Below are positions 17,784-26,523 of a DNA stretch of 64,000 bases, piece by piece. The stretch is from UBA2365 sp964594045 (lineage in GTDB: Bacteria > Bacteroidota > Bacteroidia > Chitinophagales > Saprospiraceae): positions 1 through 64,000 of the forward strand of contig CAZQKR010000006.1 in assembly GCA_964594045.1 (NCBI GenBank), given 5' to 3'. The first letter of the stretch is position 1. Each line of letters opens with the position of its first letter. Made by a program: the position numbers and the translations under genes. The notes beneath the pieces were generated by a model, which was not told the DNA's origin, ran no database searches, and saw nothing but the letters and a program-made list of their open reading frames with translations.

Positions 17784-19023
17784 ATTGGTTCTTTGCGTTT
17801 TTGGTGCTGTTTTGGATAAATTCCACATCATTTTCATTACCGGTCATTTCTTCGTAAATCGCTTTAAGCTGTGATGCTATACTTTCCTGGCTGAAACGAT
17901 CCCTGATAAAAAAGTGCAGAGACTCCGGTTCCACAATGAAATCTCCATTGATCACCTCATGCATTTTACGGGCAAGAGAATCAGGATCGCAGGGTTTGAC
18001 CACGATGAGACCTCCGCTTTTTTCAAAAACTCTTCTGGCTTCTATATCGCTGAAAATGACAGGTTTGCCAACGGCCAAGGCTTCGGCGGTGACGATGGAA
18101 AAGGTTTCAAAATGGCTGTACATAACAAAAACATCACATGTTTGCATCAACCGGGCAACTTCATCTTCTGTTTTTTCACCGCTCAGCTCAATGAATTTTG
18201 GGTCCATATTCAGCCCGGAGATCAGCTTGAGCACTTGTTCGGGATCACCATCACCTGCAATTCTGAAAACAAAGTCATCTCTTTGACGGCTCAATATTTG
18301 AACTGCTTTGAGTACATCAGTAAGGTTTTTTTCCGGAGAAAATCCCGAGATATGCAGGAATTCAAACCTTTTTTTTGTTATAGTTTCAGGTAATGGCTTG
18401 AAGATATTGCAATCGACTACATTCCCGATTACCCTGAAATTGCCCTTAAACCCTTTGGATATCATGGCTTTTTGCAGGTGATCCGAGACAGGTAAAATAA
18501 AACCGGCTTTTTTGCTTGCCATGCCCAACAACCATTTCGAAATCCATGGCAGACCCGGGTTTAAAAGGAAAGATGAGTGTTCCGTCAGGATATAAGGCAC
18601 CTTGTGGAAAATGTTAATGAAACCTGCGATTAAACCTGCATATATATAGTTGTGTGCATGTATCAGTACCGGCCGGGAGTTTTGCTTTACAAATGCACGA
18701 TAGCTTGAATAAAAATAGTAAAGCTTATTGAGGGTGTTCATCCATTTCAGCTTGCTTTTGCCGAAATAAATGATTTTTTCATTTATCCCCTGATCCTGAC
18801 TCAGGAAGATCTCAAAGGTTCCGGGACTTAACTTCGGGTCTTCATAAACAGCCAGTATGTGATGTTTTTCATTTCCTGCAACTGCAAGGATCTGCTTTTG
18901 AATGAAATTCCCGTCGTTTTTGACAACCCGGTTGGGGTACCAACTGCAGAGGTGGAGGATTATTTGTTCATTCAATTTTGCTGTTTCCATGGTGTTTTGA
19001 TTCACATGATCAGTGGGGGCCAT
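17782..19023 (-). CDS. Glycosyltransferase family 4 (GT-B fold)
   Basis: This 413-residue enzyme has the two-domain GT-B layout. The N-terminal domain starts with HLCSWYPNR and contains the acceptor-side stretch LIHAHNYIYAGLIAG. The C-terminal nucleotide-sugar-binding domain has FLHISGFSPEKNLTDVLKA and the family-4 EX7E-like motif in SHFETFSIVTAEALAVGKPV. It would transfer a sugar from a nucleotide donor to a lipid-linked glycan or similar acceptor. The start is uncertain: Met12 (18990) also fits the family N-terminus. It lies 10 bp behind the nuclease gene on the same strand and is probably in one transcript with it. Confidence 0.9.
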   Translation of the reverse strand: MAPTDHVNQNTMETAKLNEQIILHLCSWYPNRVVKNDGNFIQKQILAVAGNEKHHILAVYEDPKLSPGTFEIFLSQDQGINEKIIYFGKSKLKWMNTLNKLYYFYSSYRAFVKQNSRPVLIHAHNYIYAGLIAGFINIFHKVPYILTEHSSFLLNPGLPWISKWLLGMASKKAGFILPVSDHLQKAMISKGFKGNFRVIGNVVDCNIFKPLPETITKKRFEFLHISGFSPEKNLTDVLKAVQILSRQRDDFVFRIAGDGDPEQVLKLISGLNMDPKFIELSGEKTEDEVARLMQTCDVFVMYSHFETFSIVTAEALAVGKPVIFSDIEARRVFEKSGGLIVVKPCDPDSLARKMHEVINGDFIVEPESLHFFIRDRFSQESIASQLKAIYEEMTGNENDVEFIQNSTKNAKNQ

Positions 19024-19033
19024 CCGGGATGGC

Positions 19034-19975
19034 TTACCTTAGTTGGTTGTTCCAGGAATTCAGCCTGAGCTGGTATTTTTTTTCTGACAATGGCCATTTA
19101 TTCAGGTCAAATGTTGCTTCCAGTAGTTTTTGCCGCTCTTCGGACATCAGGGATGCAAAAAAATCCAGACCTGTCATGGTTTCGAGAGAATCAATGCTGA
19201 CCGCATAAGCAGATAGCCGTTCGGTACTCAGCCTGTTATCGATGATGAATGCGATACCTTTCGTATCTGGCTCATCCAGGTCCAGGACCACCTTGAACAG
19301 CAATCTGGGAACGCCCACTTTGTTTTTTTTGCCTATTTTAGTTGAAATTCCCTTGTTCAGTATTGTTCCGGAAACGATGTACAGCCTGTTGTTTTTGTAA
19401 GCCCAATCTCTCACGTTTTCCTCCAGCTCTCTCCAGATCCCGTTGTTGAACGCCGGAACTTTTGGCACCATGTTGCTCATTAAAAAACTCTCTTCCATAG
19501 CTTCACGGGAAAAAGCCATGTCCGCTGCAGGCACCAGATGTCCGCGGTCATAACCACTGCCGGAATAATCATGGTAAACCGCTGAACCGGTCGGAATCGA
19601 TAAATCTTCATTGAACCAGTCTGTCCTTTCAACTTTCCTTGCACTCAGGTTCTTTTTTGTCAGTTCGTAAGCTACCCATTCCGCGATCTCATATTTTTCA
19701 TAATAGGAGAGGGAATAATAACTATGGTGAACGATCTTGCCCTTACTGCCTTCTGGCAAAAAAAACCTGGTTTCCGGATCTTCCGAGGAAACAGGTATTT
19801 CGTAAGCTTCCTGACGCTGTTTCTGATCCAGCAATCCGACCCGGTCTTTTTTAACATAAGTGTACAAAAAGTACATCAGCCCGCCGGCTATGAAGATCAA
19901 CAGGAAAATCCTGATAAAATCAGCGCTTTTCCGGTTTTTCTGATCCCGGAAGTGTGAAGATCTGAATTTAGCCAT
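19034..19975 (-). CDS. Membrane-anchored DNA/RNA non-specific endonuclease
   Basis: A 313-residue NucA/NUC1-family nuclease. A hydrophobic anchor lies at about residues 22-42, so the catalytic domain should be in the periplasm or outside. The active-site motif is YDRGHLVPAADM, with the general-base His of DRGH, and the metal-binding Asn is in SNMVPKVPAFNNGIW. NRLYIVSGTI is the next conserved strand. Enzymes of this family cut single- and double-stranded DNA and RNA with Mg. Roles in nutrient or phosphate scavenging are known for relatives. It is the first gene of a pair with the glycosyltransferase. Confidence 0.92.
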   Translation of the reverse strand: MAKFRSSHFRDQKNRKSADFIRIFLLIFIAGGLMYFLYTYVKKDRVGLLDQKQRQEAYEIPVSSEDPETRFFLPEGSKGKIVHHSYYSLSYYEKYEIAEWVAYELTKKNLSARKVERTDWFNEDLSIPTGSAVYHDYSGSGYDRGHLVPAADMAFSREAMEESFLMSNMVPKVPAFNNGIWRELEENVRDWAYKNNRLYIVSGTILNKGISTKIGKKNKVGVPRLLFKVVLDLDEPDTKGIAFIIDNRLSTERLSAYAVSIDSLETMTGLDFFASLMSEERQKLLEATFDLNKWPLSEKKYQLRLNSWNNQLR

Positions 19976-19995
19976 AAAACATTATTTTCATACCT

Positions 19996-20026
19996 CAAAC
20001 ATAATGAAAGAAAAACGTTCCGGCAA
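19996..20026 (-). promoter_or_regulatory. Candidate promoter of the nuclease-glycosyltransferase pair
   Basis: On the minus strand TTG (20026-20024) is followed after 20 bp by TATGTTTG (20003-19996), a full match to the Bacteroidota pattern. The predicted leader before the start at 19975 is about 15 nt. Confidence 0.5.
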
Positions 20027-20189
20027 TAATGTTTCTGTTTTTGACGGCAGGGAAGAGCCTGAAACCTTAATTTTAAAGAATCAACCCGGATGTAAGCATC
20101 CGGTAATCTCTTATAGCCGGGGCATCTATAAAACCAGTGTATCATAATGATCAACATACCAATGAATTTCCAATGAAAAAAATATTGAT

Positions 20190-20197
20190 TACCTTTG
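20190..20197 (+). promoter_or_regulatory. Candidate -7 box of the thioredoxin gene
   Basis: TACCTTTG fits TAnnTTTG and lies about 63 bp before the start at 20260. No TTG is present at the ideal upstream spacing, so only half of the pattern is supported. Confidence 0.35.
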
Positions 20198-20259
20198 CAA
20201 CTAAATGAATACTTCAAGAGTTATAGACTTTAATTTCTTTAATTTCAAAAATATTTAAA

Positions 20260-20580
20260 ATGGCTTTAGAATTAACGGATGCGAATTTTGAACAGGAAAT
20301 TGCTTCATATGAGGGAGTGGCAGTAGTGGATTTCTGGGCACTTTGGTGCGGTCCCTGCAAAATGATCAGCCCGATCATCGATGAAATGGCAGAAAAATAT
20401 GCCGGTAAAGTTAAAGTTGGAAAGGTTGACGTGGACAACAACAGCCAGGTTTCACTGAAATATGCGATCAGGAGCATTCCTACCGTACTATTCTTCAAGA
20501 ATGGCGAAGTGGTTGACAAGCATGTGGGAACTGCCCCGAAATCTCAGTTTTTCGATAAGGTAGATGCATTACTCTTTTAA
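20260..20580 (+). CDS. trxA: Thioredoxin
   Basis: This 106-residue protein is a classical cytoplasmic thioredoxin. The active site WCGPC has its redox cysteines at 30 and 33, preceded by VVDFWAL. The cis-Pro loop is in IRSIPTVLFFKNGEVV, and the usual Asp of the central strand (VDVDNN) is present. Length is typical. It reduces protein disulfides with electrons from thioredoxin reductase, which is not encoded in this window. It appears to be monocistronic; the next gene starts about 155 bp later. Confidence 0.96.
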   Translation: MALELTDANFEQEIASYEGVAVVDFWALWCGPCKMISPIIDEMAEKYAGKVKVGKVDVDNNSQVSLKYAIRSIPTVLFFKNGEVVDKHVGTAPKSQFFDKVDALLF

Positions 20581-20734
20581 AACTGAACAATTCAAGACTG
20601 TCGGAGAGTACAGGTTGATTGAATTGAACGGATTTCATATTTTACGGGAATGCTTTTGAATCCTGCACTGAGCATATTTAAAGGCATTCCTTTTTTATGT
20701 TGGATTATATTGGTTTACCTGGAGAAATAAATAC

Positions 20735-21667
20735 ATGGAAAAAAACAGTTTTTTTGATCAGTTTGATCTGAAGCATATAGAAGACCTGGATCTATTTGCG
20801 AGTCAGGTGGTGGAAGGCTTTATCATTGGGCTGCACAAAAGCCCGTTTCATGGTTTCAGCGTTGAGTTTTCTGAGCATCGTTTATACAATCAGGGCGAAT
20901 CTCCCAGGAATATCGACTGGAAAGTGTATGCGCGGACTGATAAGCTGTTTTCAAAGAAATTTGAGGAAGAAACCAACCTGAGATGTCAGATCGTCATTGA
21001 TGTTTCGTCGTCAATGTATTTTCCTATGGAGAACAATGATGATTTGAAAATCAATAAGTTACGCTTTTCTGCTTTGGCTGCAGCCAGCCTGATGAACCTG
21101 CTCAAAAGACAGAGAGATGCATTCGGACTTTCTCTTTTCAGCGAAGATGTTCAGGTACATACCCGGGCAAAATCCAGCATGACACATTATCACCTGATGC
21201 TCAACTTCCTTGAAAAACTTATCCGCGATCCCGGTTTGAACCGGAAAACGGCAGCCAGCCAGGCCATACATGAGATCGCAGATGCCATTCACAGAAGATC
21301 AATGGTTCTGATCTTTACAGACATGCTGGACAATTATGACAGCCTGGAAAAACTGTTTTCTGCCATGCTGCATCTGAAACACAATAAGCACGAAGTCCTT
21401 TTGTTCTATGTTTTCGACCAGCATTATGAAATGGATTTCGAATATGAGAACAGGCCAATCCGTTTTGTCGATATGGAAACCGGCGAAAAGATTAAACTGC
21501 AGTCCAATGAGTTGAAACATCATTATGTAAAACAAAAGCAACGGATTTTTGGGGAGATCAGGGATAAGTGTCTTCAGTACAAAATAGAATTTATTCCGAC
21601 AGATATCAATCAGGGATTTATACCAATGCTTCAGGGATACCTGGCAAAAAGGAATAAGATGCTTTAA
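20735..21667 (+). CDS. DUF58 domain protein (von Willebrand A-like)
   Basis: A 310-residue protein of the DUF58 family. The hallmark region RNIDWKVYARTDKLFSKKFE is followed by a vWA-like domain with the metal-site motif DVSSSM (DxSxS) near residue 90. Members are usually encoded beside MoxR ATPases and further vWA/BatA-D proteins. Here none of these partners is adjacent, so this is an orphan copy. It has no membrane anchor. Function in the family is poorly defined, with links to assembly of periplasmic or envelope proteins. Confidence 0.88.
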   Translation: MEKNSFFDQFDLKHIEDLDLFASQVVEGFIIGLHKSPFHGFSVEFSEHRLYNQGESPRNIDWKVYARTDKLFSKKFEEETNLRCQIVIDVSSSMYFPMENNDDLKINKLRFSALAAASLMNLLKRQRDAFGLSLFSEDVQVHTRAKSSMTHYHLMLNFLEKLIRDPGLNRKTAASQAIHEIADAIHRRSMVLIFTDMLDNYDSLEKLFSAMLHLKHNKHEVLLFYVFDQHYEMDFEYENRPIRFVDMETGEKIKLQSNELKHHYVKQKQRIFGEIRDKCLQYKIEFIPTDINQGFIPMLQGYLAKRNKML

Positions 21668-21701
21668 CCTTAACTTTTCAGGCCATTTAAAAGGAAATAT
21701 C

Positions 21702-22448
21702 ATGATCAATCTTTCAAAAATAAGTACCAGAGCACCTGAAGACCTGGAGAAAAAACAAATCACGGGGGAAACGGAGGCAATTGTTCAGAAAATTGGTGAA
21801 CTGTCCAAACTCTTCCAGGCAGCACATGACAGGGCTTTGCTCATCGTCCTGCAGGGAATGGATGCTAGTGGTAAGGATGGAACCAGCAGGGAAGTTTTCA
21901 AATTCGTCAGTCCTGTTATCGTGCATGGCATCTCATTCAGAAAGCCCACAGAAGAAGAAATGGATCATGACTTCCTTTGGAGGGTCCACCGGAATACGCC
22001 TGCAAAAGGCATGATCAAAGTGTTCAACAGGTCTCATTATGAAGATGTACTGATCCAGAGAGTTCAGGGTTGGATCACGGAAGAGAAAGTAAACCATCGT
22101 TTTGAGGCGATCAATCATTTTGAAAAAAATCTGATGCGCGATAATCAAACGACAGTATTGAAGTTCTTTTTGAATATTTCCAGGGAAAAACAAAAAGAAA
22201 AGCTCCAGGAGCGGATTGATGACCCAACGAAGAACTGGAAGCACAATCCGGACGACTGGGTTCAGGCAGAAAAATGGGACGCATATCAGAAATGCTATGA
22301 GGATGTGTTGAACAGAAGTGAGATCCCATGGGTGATCGTTCCAGCGGATCAGACCTGGTACCGCAATTATGTTGTGGCTAAAAAGGTACTGGACACCCTG
22401 GAATCCTTCGGGCAGACCTATCCAATATCAGAGGCCAGATCACGATGA
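21702..22448 (+). CDS. Polyphosphate kinase 2 (PPK2) family protein
   Basis: This 248-residue enzyme belongs to the PPK2 family, which transfers phosphate between polyphosphate and AMP, ADP or GDP. Walker A is in GMDASGKDGTSREVF and the Walker B-like stretch is FNRSHYEDVLIQRV. The lid region with RDNQTTVLKFFLNISREKQ and a C-terminal WVIVPADQTWYRNYVVA are typical. The length fits single-domain PPK2 class III or class I enzymes; which nucleotide is used cannot be decided by eye. It overlaps the Hsp15-like gene by an ATGA junction, so both are translated together. Confidence 0.92.
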   Translation: MINLSKISTRAPEDLEKKQITGETEAIVQKIGELSKLFQAAHDRALLIVLQGMDASGKDGTSREVFKFVSPVIVHGISFRKPTEEEMDHDFLWRVHRNTPAKGMIKVFNRSHYEDVLIQRVQGWITEEKVNHRFEAINHFEKNLMRDNQTTVLKFFLNISREKQKEKLQERIDDPTKNWKHNPDDWVQAEKWDAYQKCYEDVLNRSEIPWVIVPADQTWYRNYVVAKKVLDTLESFGQTYPISEARSR

Positions 22449-22867
22449 GCGTCAGGGTGGACAAATGGCTATGGAGTGTACGGATCTTTAAATCCAGGTC
22501 TGTCGCAACAGCTGCATGCAAGGCCGGCAGGATCAAAAAAAGCGATAAGATCCTTAAACCATCACATGAAATCCAGACAGGCGACCTCATCCAGGTTGCC
22601 AAGGACGGATTTTACTTTCAGTTTGAGGTAGTCGAACTCATCGGCAAACGGGTAGGTTTCGAACTGGCAAAAAATTGCTATGTCAACAGAACATCCGAGG
22701 ATGAACTCCGGAAGTATGACAGTTGGTACGTTGGAAAAACAGGTGTTGAAAAAAGGGAAAAAGGCAGTGGCAGGCCAACAAAAAAGGAAAGGAGAGAAAT
22801 TGACAGTTTTAAAACAGAAGATATTCCTATTCACTTACCAGTGATGGACTGGGATGATTTCAACTGA
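22445..22867 (+). CDS. hslR: S4-domain RNA-binding protein (Hsp15-like)
   Basis: A 140-residue protein with an N-terminal S4 domain (about 1-65: VDKWLWSVRIFKSRSVATAA) followed by a basic tail rich in Lys and Arg. This layout matches heat-shock protein 15, which binds stalled 50S subunits carrying a nascent chain and recycles them. The start overlaps the PPK2 stop by ATGA at 22445-22448, which indicates translational coupling. The C-terminal KKERREIDSFKTED tail is longer than the S4 core and probably contacts rRNA. Confidence 0.85.
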   Translation: MSVRVDKWLWSVRIFKSRSVATAACKAGRIKKSDKILKPSHEIQTGDLIQVAKDGFYFQFEVVELIGKRVGFELAKNCYVNRTSEDELRKYDSWYVGKTGVEKREKGSGRPTKKERREIDSFKTEDIPIHLPVMDWDDFN

Positions 22868-22876
22868 AAAAAGGGC

Positions 22877-23515
22877 TTACTTTCTACCGAAATCGGCAGG
22901 GATCTCACCCCAGTTTTCCGTATCCCACTTGATCACCGGATTCTTCCAGGTATTTGTATTCAGCCAGTTTATCGCACGGTCGATCAATTCGAAAACGATC
23001 TCATTCTCAGGTTTTCTGGCGAGTTCAGTTTTTACTTTTTTGTTTTTAACCCAGCTGATGGCGGTTCTGGAATCGCTGTAAATCACTCTTTCGGGCTGTC
23101 CGGACTTCCCAGTCAAAGCAAGTGCATGAACGATTGCCAGGAATTCACCTATATTATTGGTCGCATACTGGAACGGTCCCTGAAGAAATAACTGCTGCCC
23201 GGTCATCAGATCCACGCCACGGTACTCCATGGTTCCCGGGTTGCCGCTGCATGCGGCATCCACAGCGATGCTGTCTTTGATGATCTCAGGATGACCGGCA
23301 AAATCCCTGACGCGTTTTGGTCCTGATTTCCTGCTCTGATAATGCATTTCATAATTTTCCCGGAATGCATTTTCAGCAGCTTCAAGCGAATCAAAAGATT
23401 TGTATCTGGCATCAGGGTAGGAGACAACCTGCTGTTTGCATTTATCCCAGTTGTCATAAATTCCGGGGCGTTCCCCAACCCAGACCACATAATATTTTTT
23501 TTTTGGCTTGCCCAT
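22877..23515 (-). CDS. rnhA: Ribonuclease H1 with N-terminal hybrid-binding (viroplasmin-like) domain
   Basis: This enzyme removes RNA from RNA:DNA hybrids. I place the start at the internal Met at 23515 (MGKPKKKYYVV), because the hybrid-binding domain begins there; an upstream Met at 23548 would add 11 unrelated residues. The N-terminal domain (about 1-50) has YYVVWVGERPGIY and the YKSFDSLEAAENAF motif. The catalytic RNase H domain shows the four acidic residues in VDAACSGNPG, NNIGEFLA, YSDSRTA and KWDTENWGE. A TATTTTTG match (minus strand, 23527-23520) just upstream would give a very short or absent leader. Confidence 0.92.
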   Translation of the reverse strand: MGKPKKKYYVVWVGERPGIYDNWDKCKQQVVSYPDARYKSFDSLEAAENAFRENYEMHYQSRKSGPKRVRDFAGHPEIIKDSIAVDAACSGNPGTMEYRGVDLMTGQQLFLQGPFQYATNNIGEFLAIVHALALTGKSGQPERVIYSDSRTAISWVKNKKVKTELARKPENEIVFELIDRAINWLNTNTWKNPVIKWDTENWGEIPADFGRK

Positions 23516-23548
23516 CCTGCAAAAATATCCAAAACCCATGTATTTCAT

Positions 23549-23556
23549 TATTTTTG
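23549..23556 (+). promoter_or_regulatory. Candidate -7 box of tatD
   Basis: TATTTTTG matches TAnnTTTG and lies 20 bp before the start at 23576. It sits almost back to back with a minus-strand match for the RNase H gene (23520-23527). No clear -33 TTG is seen for either. Confidence 0.3.
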
Positions 23557-23575
23557 CCCGCTAAAAAGTTAAATC

Positions 23576-24340
23576 ATGCTGATTGATACACATGCGCATC
23601 TTTACCTGGAAGAATTCAATAATGATCTTGAACAGGTGATTGACCGTGCCCGTGATGCTGGACTCGAGCATATTCTGTTGCCCAATATCAGTGAAGCGTA
23701 CATACCGGCGATGAACAGACTCAGGGATGAATATCCCGGGTTTTTTCACAGCATGATAGGACTCCATCCCGGTTCGGTGAAGGAAGATTTTGAAGCAGAA
23801 CTGGAAACGGTCCGTCAGGAATTGCAAAAAGGCGGATATGTTGCTGTGGGAGAGATCGGTACGGATCTATATTGGGATGTTACTTTTAAAGAACAGCAGG
23901 TGATCGCTTTTGAAAAGCAGATCAGCTGGGCTCTGGAATTTGATCTGCCTATCGTCATTCACGCCAGGAATTCCATGGAATTGACCATAGATATTGTGGA
24001 AAAAATGCATAACGGGGTGCTGAAAGGAGTATTTCATTGTTTTACCGGAACAATGAAGGAAGCGGAAAGGATCACCGGTATGGGGTTTTATCTGGGTATC
24101 GGTGGTGTATCTACCTATAAAAACAGTGGTTTAAATGAAATTCTGGAAAAGGTGTCGCTGGATCACATCCTGCTGGAAACGGATGCGCCGTATCTTCCCC
24201 CGGTACCTTTCAGGGGAAAAAGAAATGAAAGCAGTTATATTGTGAAAGTGGCGGAAAACATCGCTTCTTTGAGGGGAAATAGCCTGGAGGAAGTGGCAGA
24301 AAAAACAACTGAAAACGCTAGGATCCTCTTCAGAATTTGA
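23576..24340 (+). CDS. tatD: TatD-family metal-dependent hydrolase / DNase
   Basis: A 254-residue TIM-barrel hydrolase. Metal ligands are visible in LIDTHAHLYL (HxH), GEIGTDLYW (Glu), PIVIHARNS (His), GVFHCFTG (His) and LETDAPYLPPVP (Asp). TatD proteins are Mg-dependent 3'-5' exonucleases linked to DNA repair, and some act as D-aminoacyl-tRNA deacylases. The gene is divergent from RNase H and is followed by the tRNA-Ser gene after about 200 bp. Length is normal. Confidence 0.93.
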   Translation: MLIDTHAHLYLEEFNNDLEQVIDRARDAGLEHILLPNISEAYIPAMNRLRDEYPGFFHSMIGLHPGSVKEDFEAELETVRQELQKGGYVAVGEIGTDLYWDVTFKEQQVIAFEKQISWALEFDLPIVIHARNSMELTIDIVEKMHNGVLKGVFHCFTGTMKEAERITGMGFYLGIGGVSTYKNSGLNEILEKVSLDHILLETDAPYLPPVPFRGKRNESSYIVKVAENIASLRGNSLEEVAEKTTENARILFRI

Positions 24341-24501
24341 GCATTTTCACACCAGTTGATACACCTTTTTTAATAAAATCTGCATTTTAAACACAAGCAT
24401 ATCAGTTTTTTTGGGGATTGAAACTCATTTATTTATATGATATTTTAAATAGCAATAGGAATAAATTTGATTTTTTAATATTGATTTTAGACACATTTAT
24501 T

Positions 24502-24531
24502 TTGTATTACTCGTTTAAATGTAGATTTTTG
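24502..24531 (+). promoter_or_regulatory. Candidate promoter of tRNA-Ser
   Basis: TTG at 24502-24504 followed after 17 bp by TAGATTTTTG (24522-24531), a near match to TAnnTTTG with two extra T. The tRNA begins 8 bp later, the distance expected for transcription start close to the mature 5' end. Confidence 0.3.
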
Positions 24532-24538
24532 TGTTTTT

Positions 24539-24626
24539 GGAGAGTTGCTCGAGTGGTTGAAGAGGCACGCCTGGAAAGTGTGTATACGCCAAAAGTGTAT
24601 CGAGGGTTCGAATCCCTCACTCTCCG
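24539..24626 (+). tRNA. tRNA-Ser (anticodon GGA)
   Basis: An 88-nt cloverleaf. The acceptor stem pairs GGAGAGT (24539-24545) with ACTCTCC (24619-24625), followed by discriminator G. The anticodon stem CACGC/GTGTG holds the loop CTGGAAA, so the anticodon is GGA, reading UCC and UCU. The long variable arm (TATAC...GTGTAT) is typical of serine tRNA. The T arm has GAGGG-TTCGAAT-CCCTC. CCA is not fully encoded (CA follows the discriminator base). Confidence 0.97.
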
Positions 24627-24719
24627 CAAATTTTTATAAAAGTTTTGTGGAGTTACACAAATTAATTATTACTTTTAGCCTTTGTTTTAATCAATTAGTT
24701 AATACTTAATCAAAGAATT

Positions 24720-25439
24720 ATGCGAAAATTACTTGTTTTACTTACTGTATTTGTTGCAACTGCTTATTCCAATGCATTTTCATTGCTTGCAGCTGAAGGG
24801 GAAGTGACCATGTACCAAACCCTTAAGGAAAAATTCATAGAAGGAGACTGGAGATTTATGAGTCTGGTTTTGATCACACTCATTTTGGGATTGGCTTTTT
24901 CTATTGAAAGGATCATCACACTGAACATTGCTACTGCTAATGTAGAAAAGTTGATGAATAAAATTGACCAGCACCTTGCAAACGGAGATGTTGAATCAGC
25001 AAAAGAGCTTTGCAAATCAACTCCCGGCCCTACAGCCAGCGTTTTGTATGAAGGGTTGAAAAATACAGAACAGGGTCCTGAGGCCGTTGAGAAAGCCATT
25101 GTTACTTATGGCTCTGTTCAAATGGGTCTACTTGAAAAAGGATTGGTCTGGATCTCATTGTTCATTGCAACTGCCCCGATGCTTGGGTTCCTTGGAACTG
25201 TTATCGGTATGATCCAGGCATTTGATAAAATTGAAGCTGTTGGAGATATCTCTCCGTCCATTGTTGCCGGTGGTATTAAAGTAGCCTTGCTGACAACGGT
25301 TTTCGGTCTGGTCGTAGCTATTATTTTACAGATATTCTACAATTATATCATTTCCAAAATAGATGGGATCGTCAACAAAATGGAAGATGCTTCTATCAGC
25401 CTGGTGGATATAATGGCCAAGAATAATGTTTTTAAATAA
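24720..25439 (+). CDS. exbB: MotA/TolQ/ExbB proton channel family protein
   Basis: This 239-residue inner-membrane protein is the ExbB-type subunit of the TonB motor, which couples the proton gradient to TonB-dependent receptors such as SusC. It has an N-terminal signal-like segment, one TM near 45-62, a cytoplasmic loop with the ExbB domain, and two C-terminal TM helices: WISLFIATAPMLGFLGTVIGMIQAF and the following GGIKVALLTTVFGLVVAII, each described in part. It is the first gene of a four-gene run with an unassigned membrane protein and two ExbD genes. Confidence 0.92.
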   Translation: MRKLLVLLTVFVATAYSNAFSLLAAEGEVTMYQTLKEKFIEGDWRFMSLVLITLILGLAFSIERIITLNIATANVEKLMNKIDQHLANGDVESAKELCKSTPGPTASVLYEGLKNTEQGPEAVEKAIVTYGSVQMGLLEKGLVWISLFIATAPMLGFLGTVIGMIQAFDKIEAVGDISPSIVAGGIKVALLTTVFGLVVAIILQIFYNYIISKIDGIVNKMEDASISLVDIMAKNNVFK

Positions 25440-25458
25440 TTGACGAAATTGTAAAAAC

Positions 25459-25941
25459 ATGTATAAATTTTTAACCAAAAACGGGCAGCTGCTTGCCGTA
25501 CTTTTGTCGGTAGCAGTGATAGCCGTCTTTTTTATCTTTATTATAGTCGGTCTGAACAATTCAGGGTTTGATATGTCCACTGACTTGAATATGCATAAAA
25601 AAGATGTTAAATTCTTTGATGCAGGATTGTATCTGACAATTGTTTTATTCATAGTTGCAGTTTTGATCTGGATCTTGTTTTCCGTTTATCATCTGGTCAC
25701 AAACCCGAAAGGCTCCATCAAATTCATGTTGGGCGGATTAGCCATCGTGGGTGTATTTGTCCTTTTTTATTTTATGACAAGTTCAGACGTGACAGGAAAA
25801 CTCCCGGAACTCATGTCCAGATTAAACATTTCAGATACTGTCCACAGGATTATCTCAGGTGGTATCAGTACCAGTATAGTTTTGGCTGCAGTTGCTGTCC
25901 TGGTCATGTTAGGAACCGAATTAGTTAATATCTTTAAATAA
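25459..25941 (+). CDS. Small inner-membrane protein of the ExbB/ExbD operon, unknown function
   Basis: A 160-residue protein with four hydrophobic helices (about 12-32, 52-76, 88-106 and 134-155). I do not recognise a named family. It lies 19 bp after exbB and 7 bp before the first exbD gene. A protein of this kind between exbB and exbD is a common arrangement in Bacteroidota, so it may be a structural or regulatory part of the TonB motor. No charged residue inside the helices stands out as a proton carrier. Confidence 0.8.
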   Translation: MYKFLTKNGQLLAVLLSVAVIAVFFIFIIVGLNNSGFDMSTDLNMHKKDVKFFDAGLYLTIVLFIVAVLIWILFSVYHLVTNPKGSIKFMLGGLAIVGVFVLFYFMTSSDVTGKLPELMSRLNISDTVHRIISGGISTSIVLAAVAVLVMLGTELVNIFK

Positions 25942-25948
25942 TTTCATC

Positions 25949-26506
25949 ATGGCAAGAAAATCCAGCAGAGACAGGCTTAATAATGAGATTAATGCCGGCT
26001 CAATGGCGGATATTGCTTTCCTCCTCCTGCTTTTCTTTCTGGTGACAACCACCATTGCTGAAGATAAGGGTGTACTGGTTTTATTGCCACCCTGGTCTGA
26101 TGAAAAGCCTCAGGATGTCAGAATTCACCAGCGTAACGTTTTTTCGGTTTTGGTGAATGCCAATAACCAGCTGCTTGTCAGGGGAGAAGAAATGGATATC
26201 GATAAACTGAAGGAAACAGCCAAAGAATTTATCATCAATCCGAACAATAGAGCTGATATGTCTGAAAGTCCTCAAAAAGCTGTTATTTCACTCAAAAATG
26301 ACCGGGGCACAAAATATGGGAGATACCTCGAGGTATATAATGAATTGAAAGCAGCCTATTCGGAATTGAGAAACGACAGGTCCCAGCAAAAATTTGGCAA
26401 GTTCTTCGACGACCTCACTCAGGACCAGAGAAAAGTCATTATTGATGAAATTCCTTTGATTTTGTCTGAAGCCGAATCAACAAGTTTTGGTGAAGAATCT
26501 AAATAA
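25949..26506 (+). CDS. exbD: Biopolymer transport protein ExbD/TolR (first copy)
   Basis: A 185-residue ExbD-family protein with a short basic cytoplasmic tail, a single TM helix (AGSMADIAFLLLLFFLVTT, with the conserved membrane Asp that carries protons) and a periplasmic domain of about 140 residues. It works with ExbB to energise TonB. The periplasmic domain is longer than in the E. coli protein (141 residues in total there). It lies 7 bp after the preceding gene and 17 bp before a second exbD, so the motor may contain two different ExbD subunits. Confidence 0.92.
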   Translation: MARKSSRDRLNNEINAGSMADIAFLLLLFFLVTTTIAEDKGVLVLLPPWSDEKPQDVRIHQRNVFSVLVNANNQLLVRGEEMDIDKLKETAKEFIINPNNRADMSESPQKAVISLKNDRGTKYGRYLEVYNELKAAYSELRNDRSQQKFGKFFDDLTQDQRKVIIDEIPLILSEAESTSFGEESK

Positions 26507-26523
26507 CAACAAAAACTAAATTC

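Noticed and set aside
24418..24639. 73-codon plus-strand frame across tRNA-Ser
   Set aside because: It runs through the tRNA gene and has no family features.
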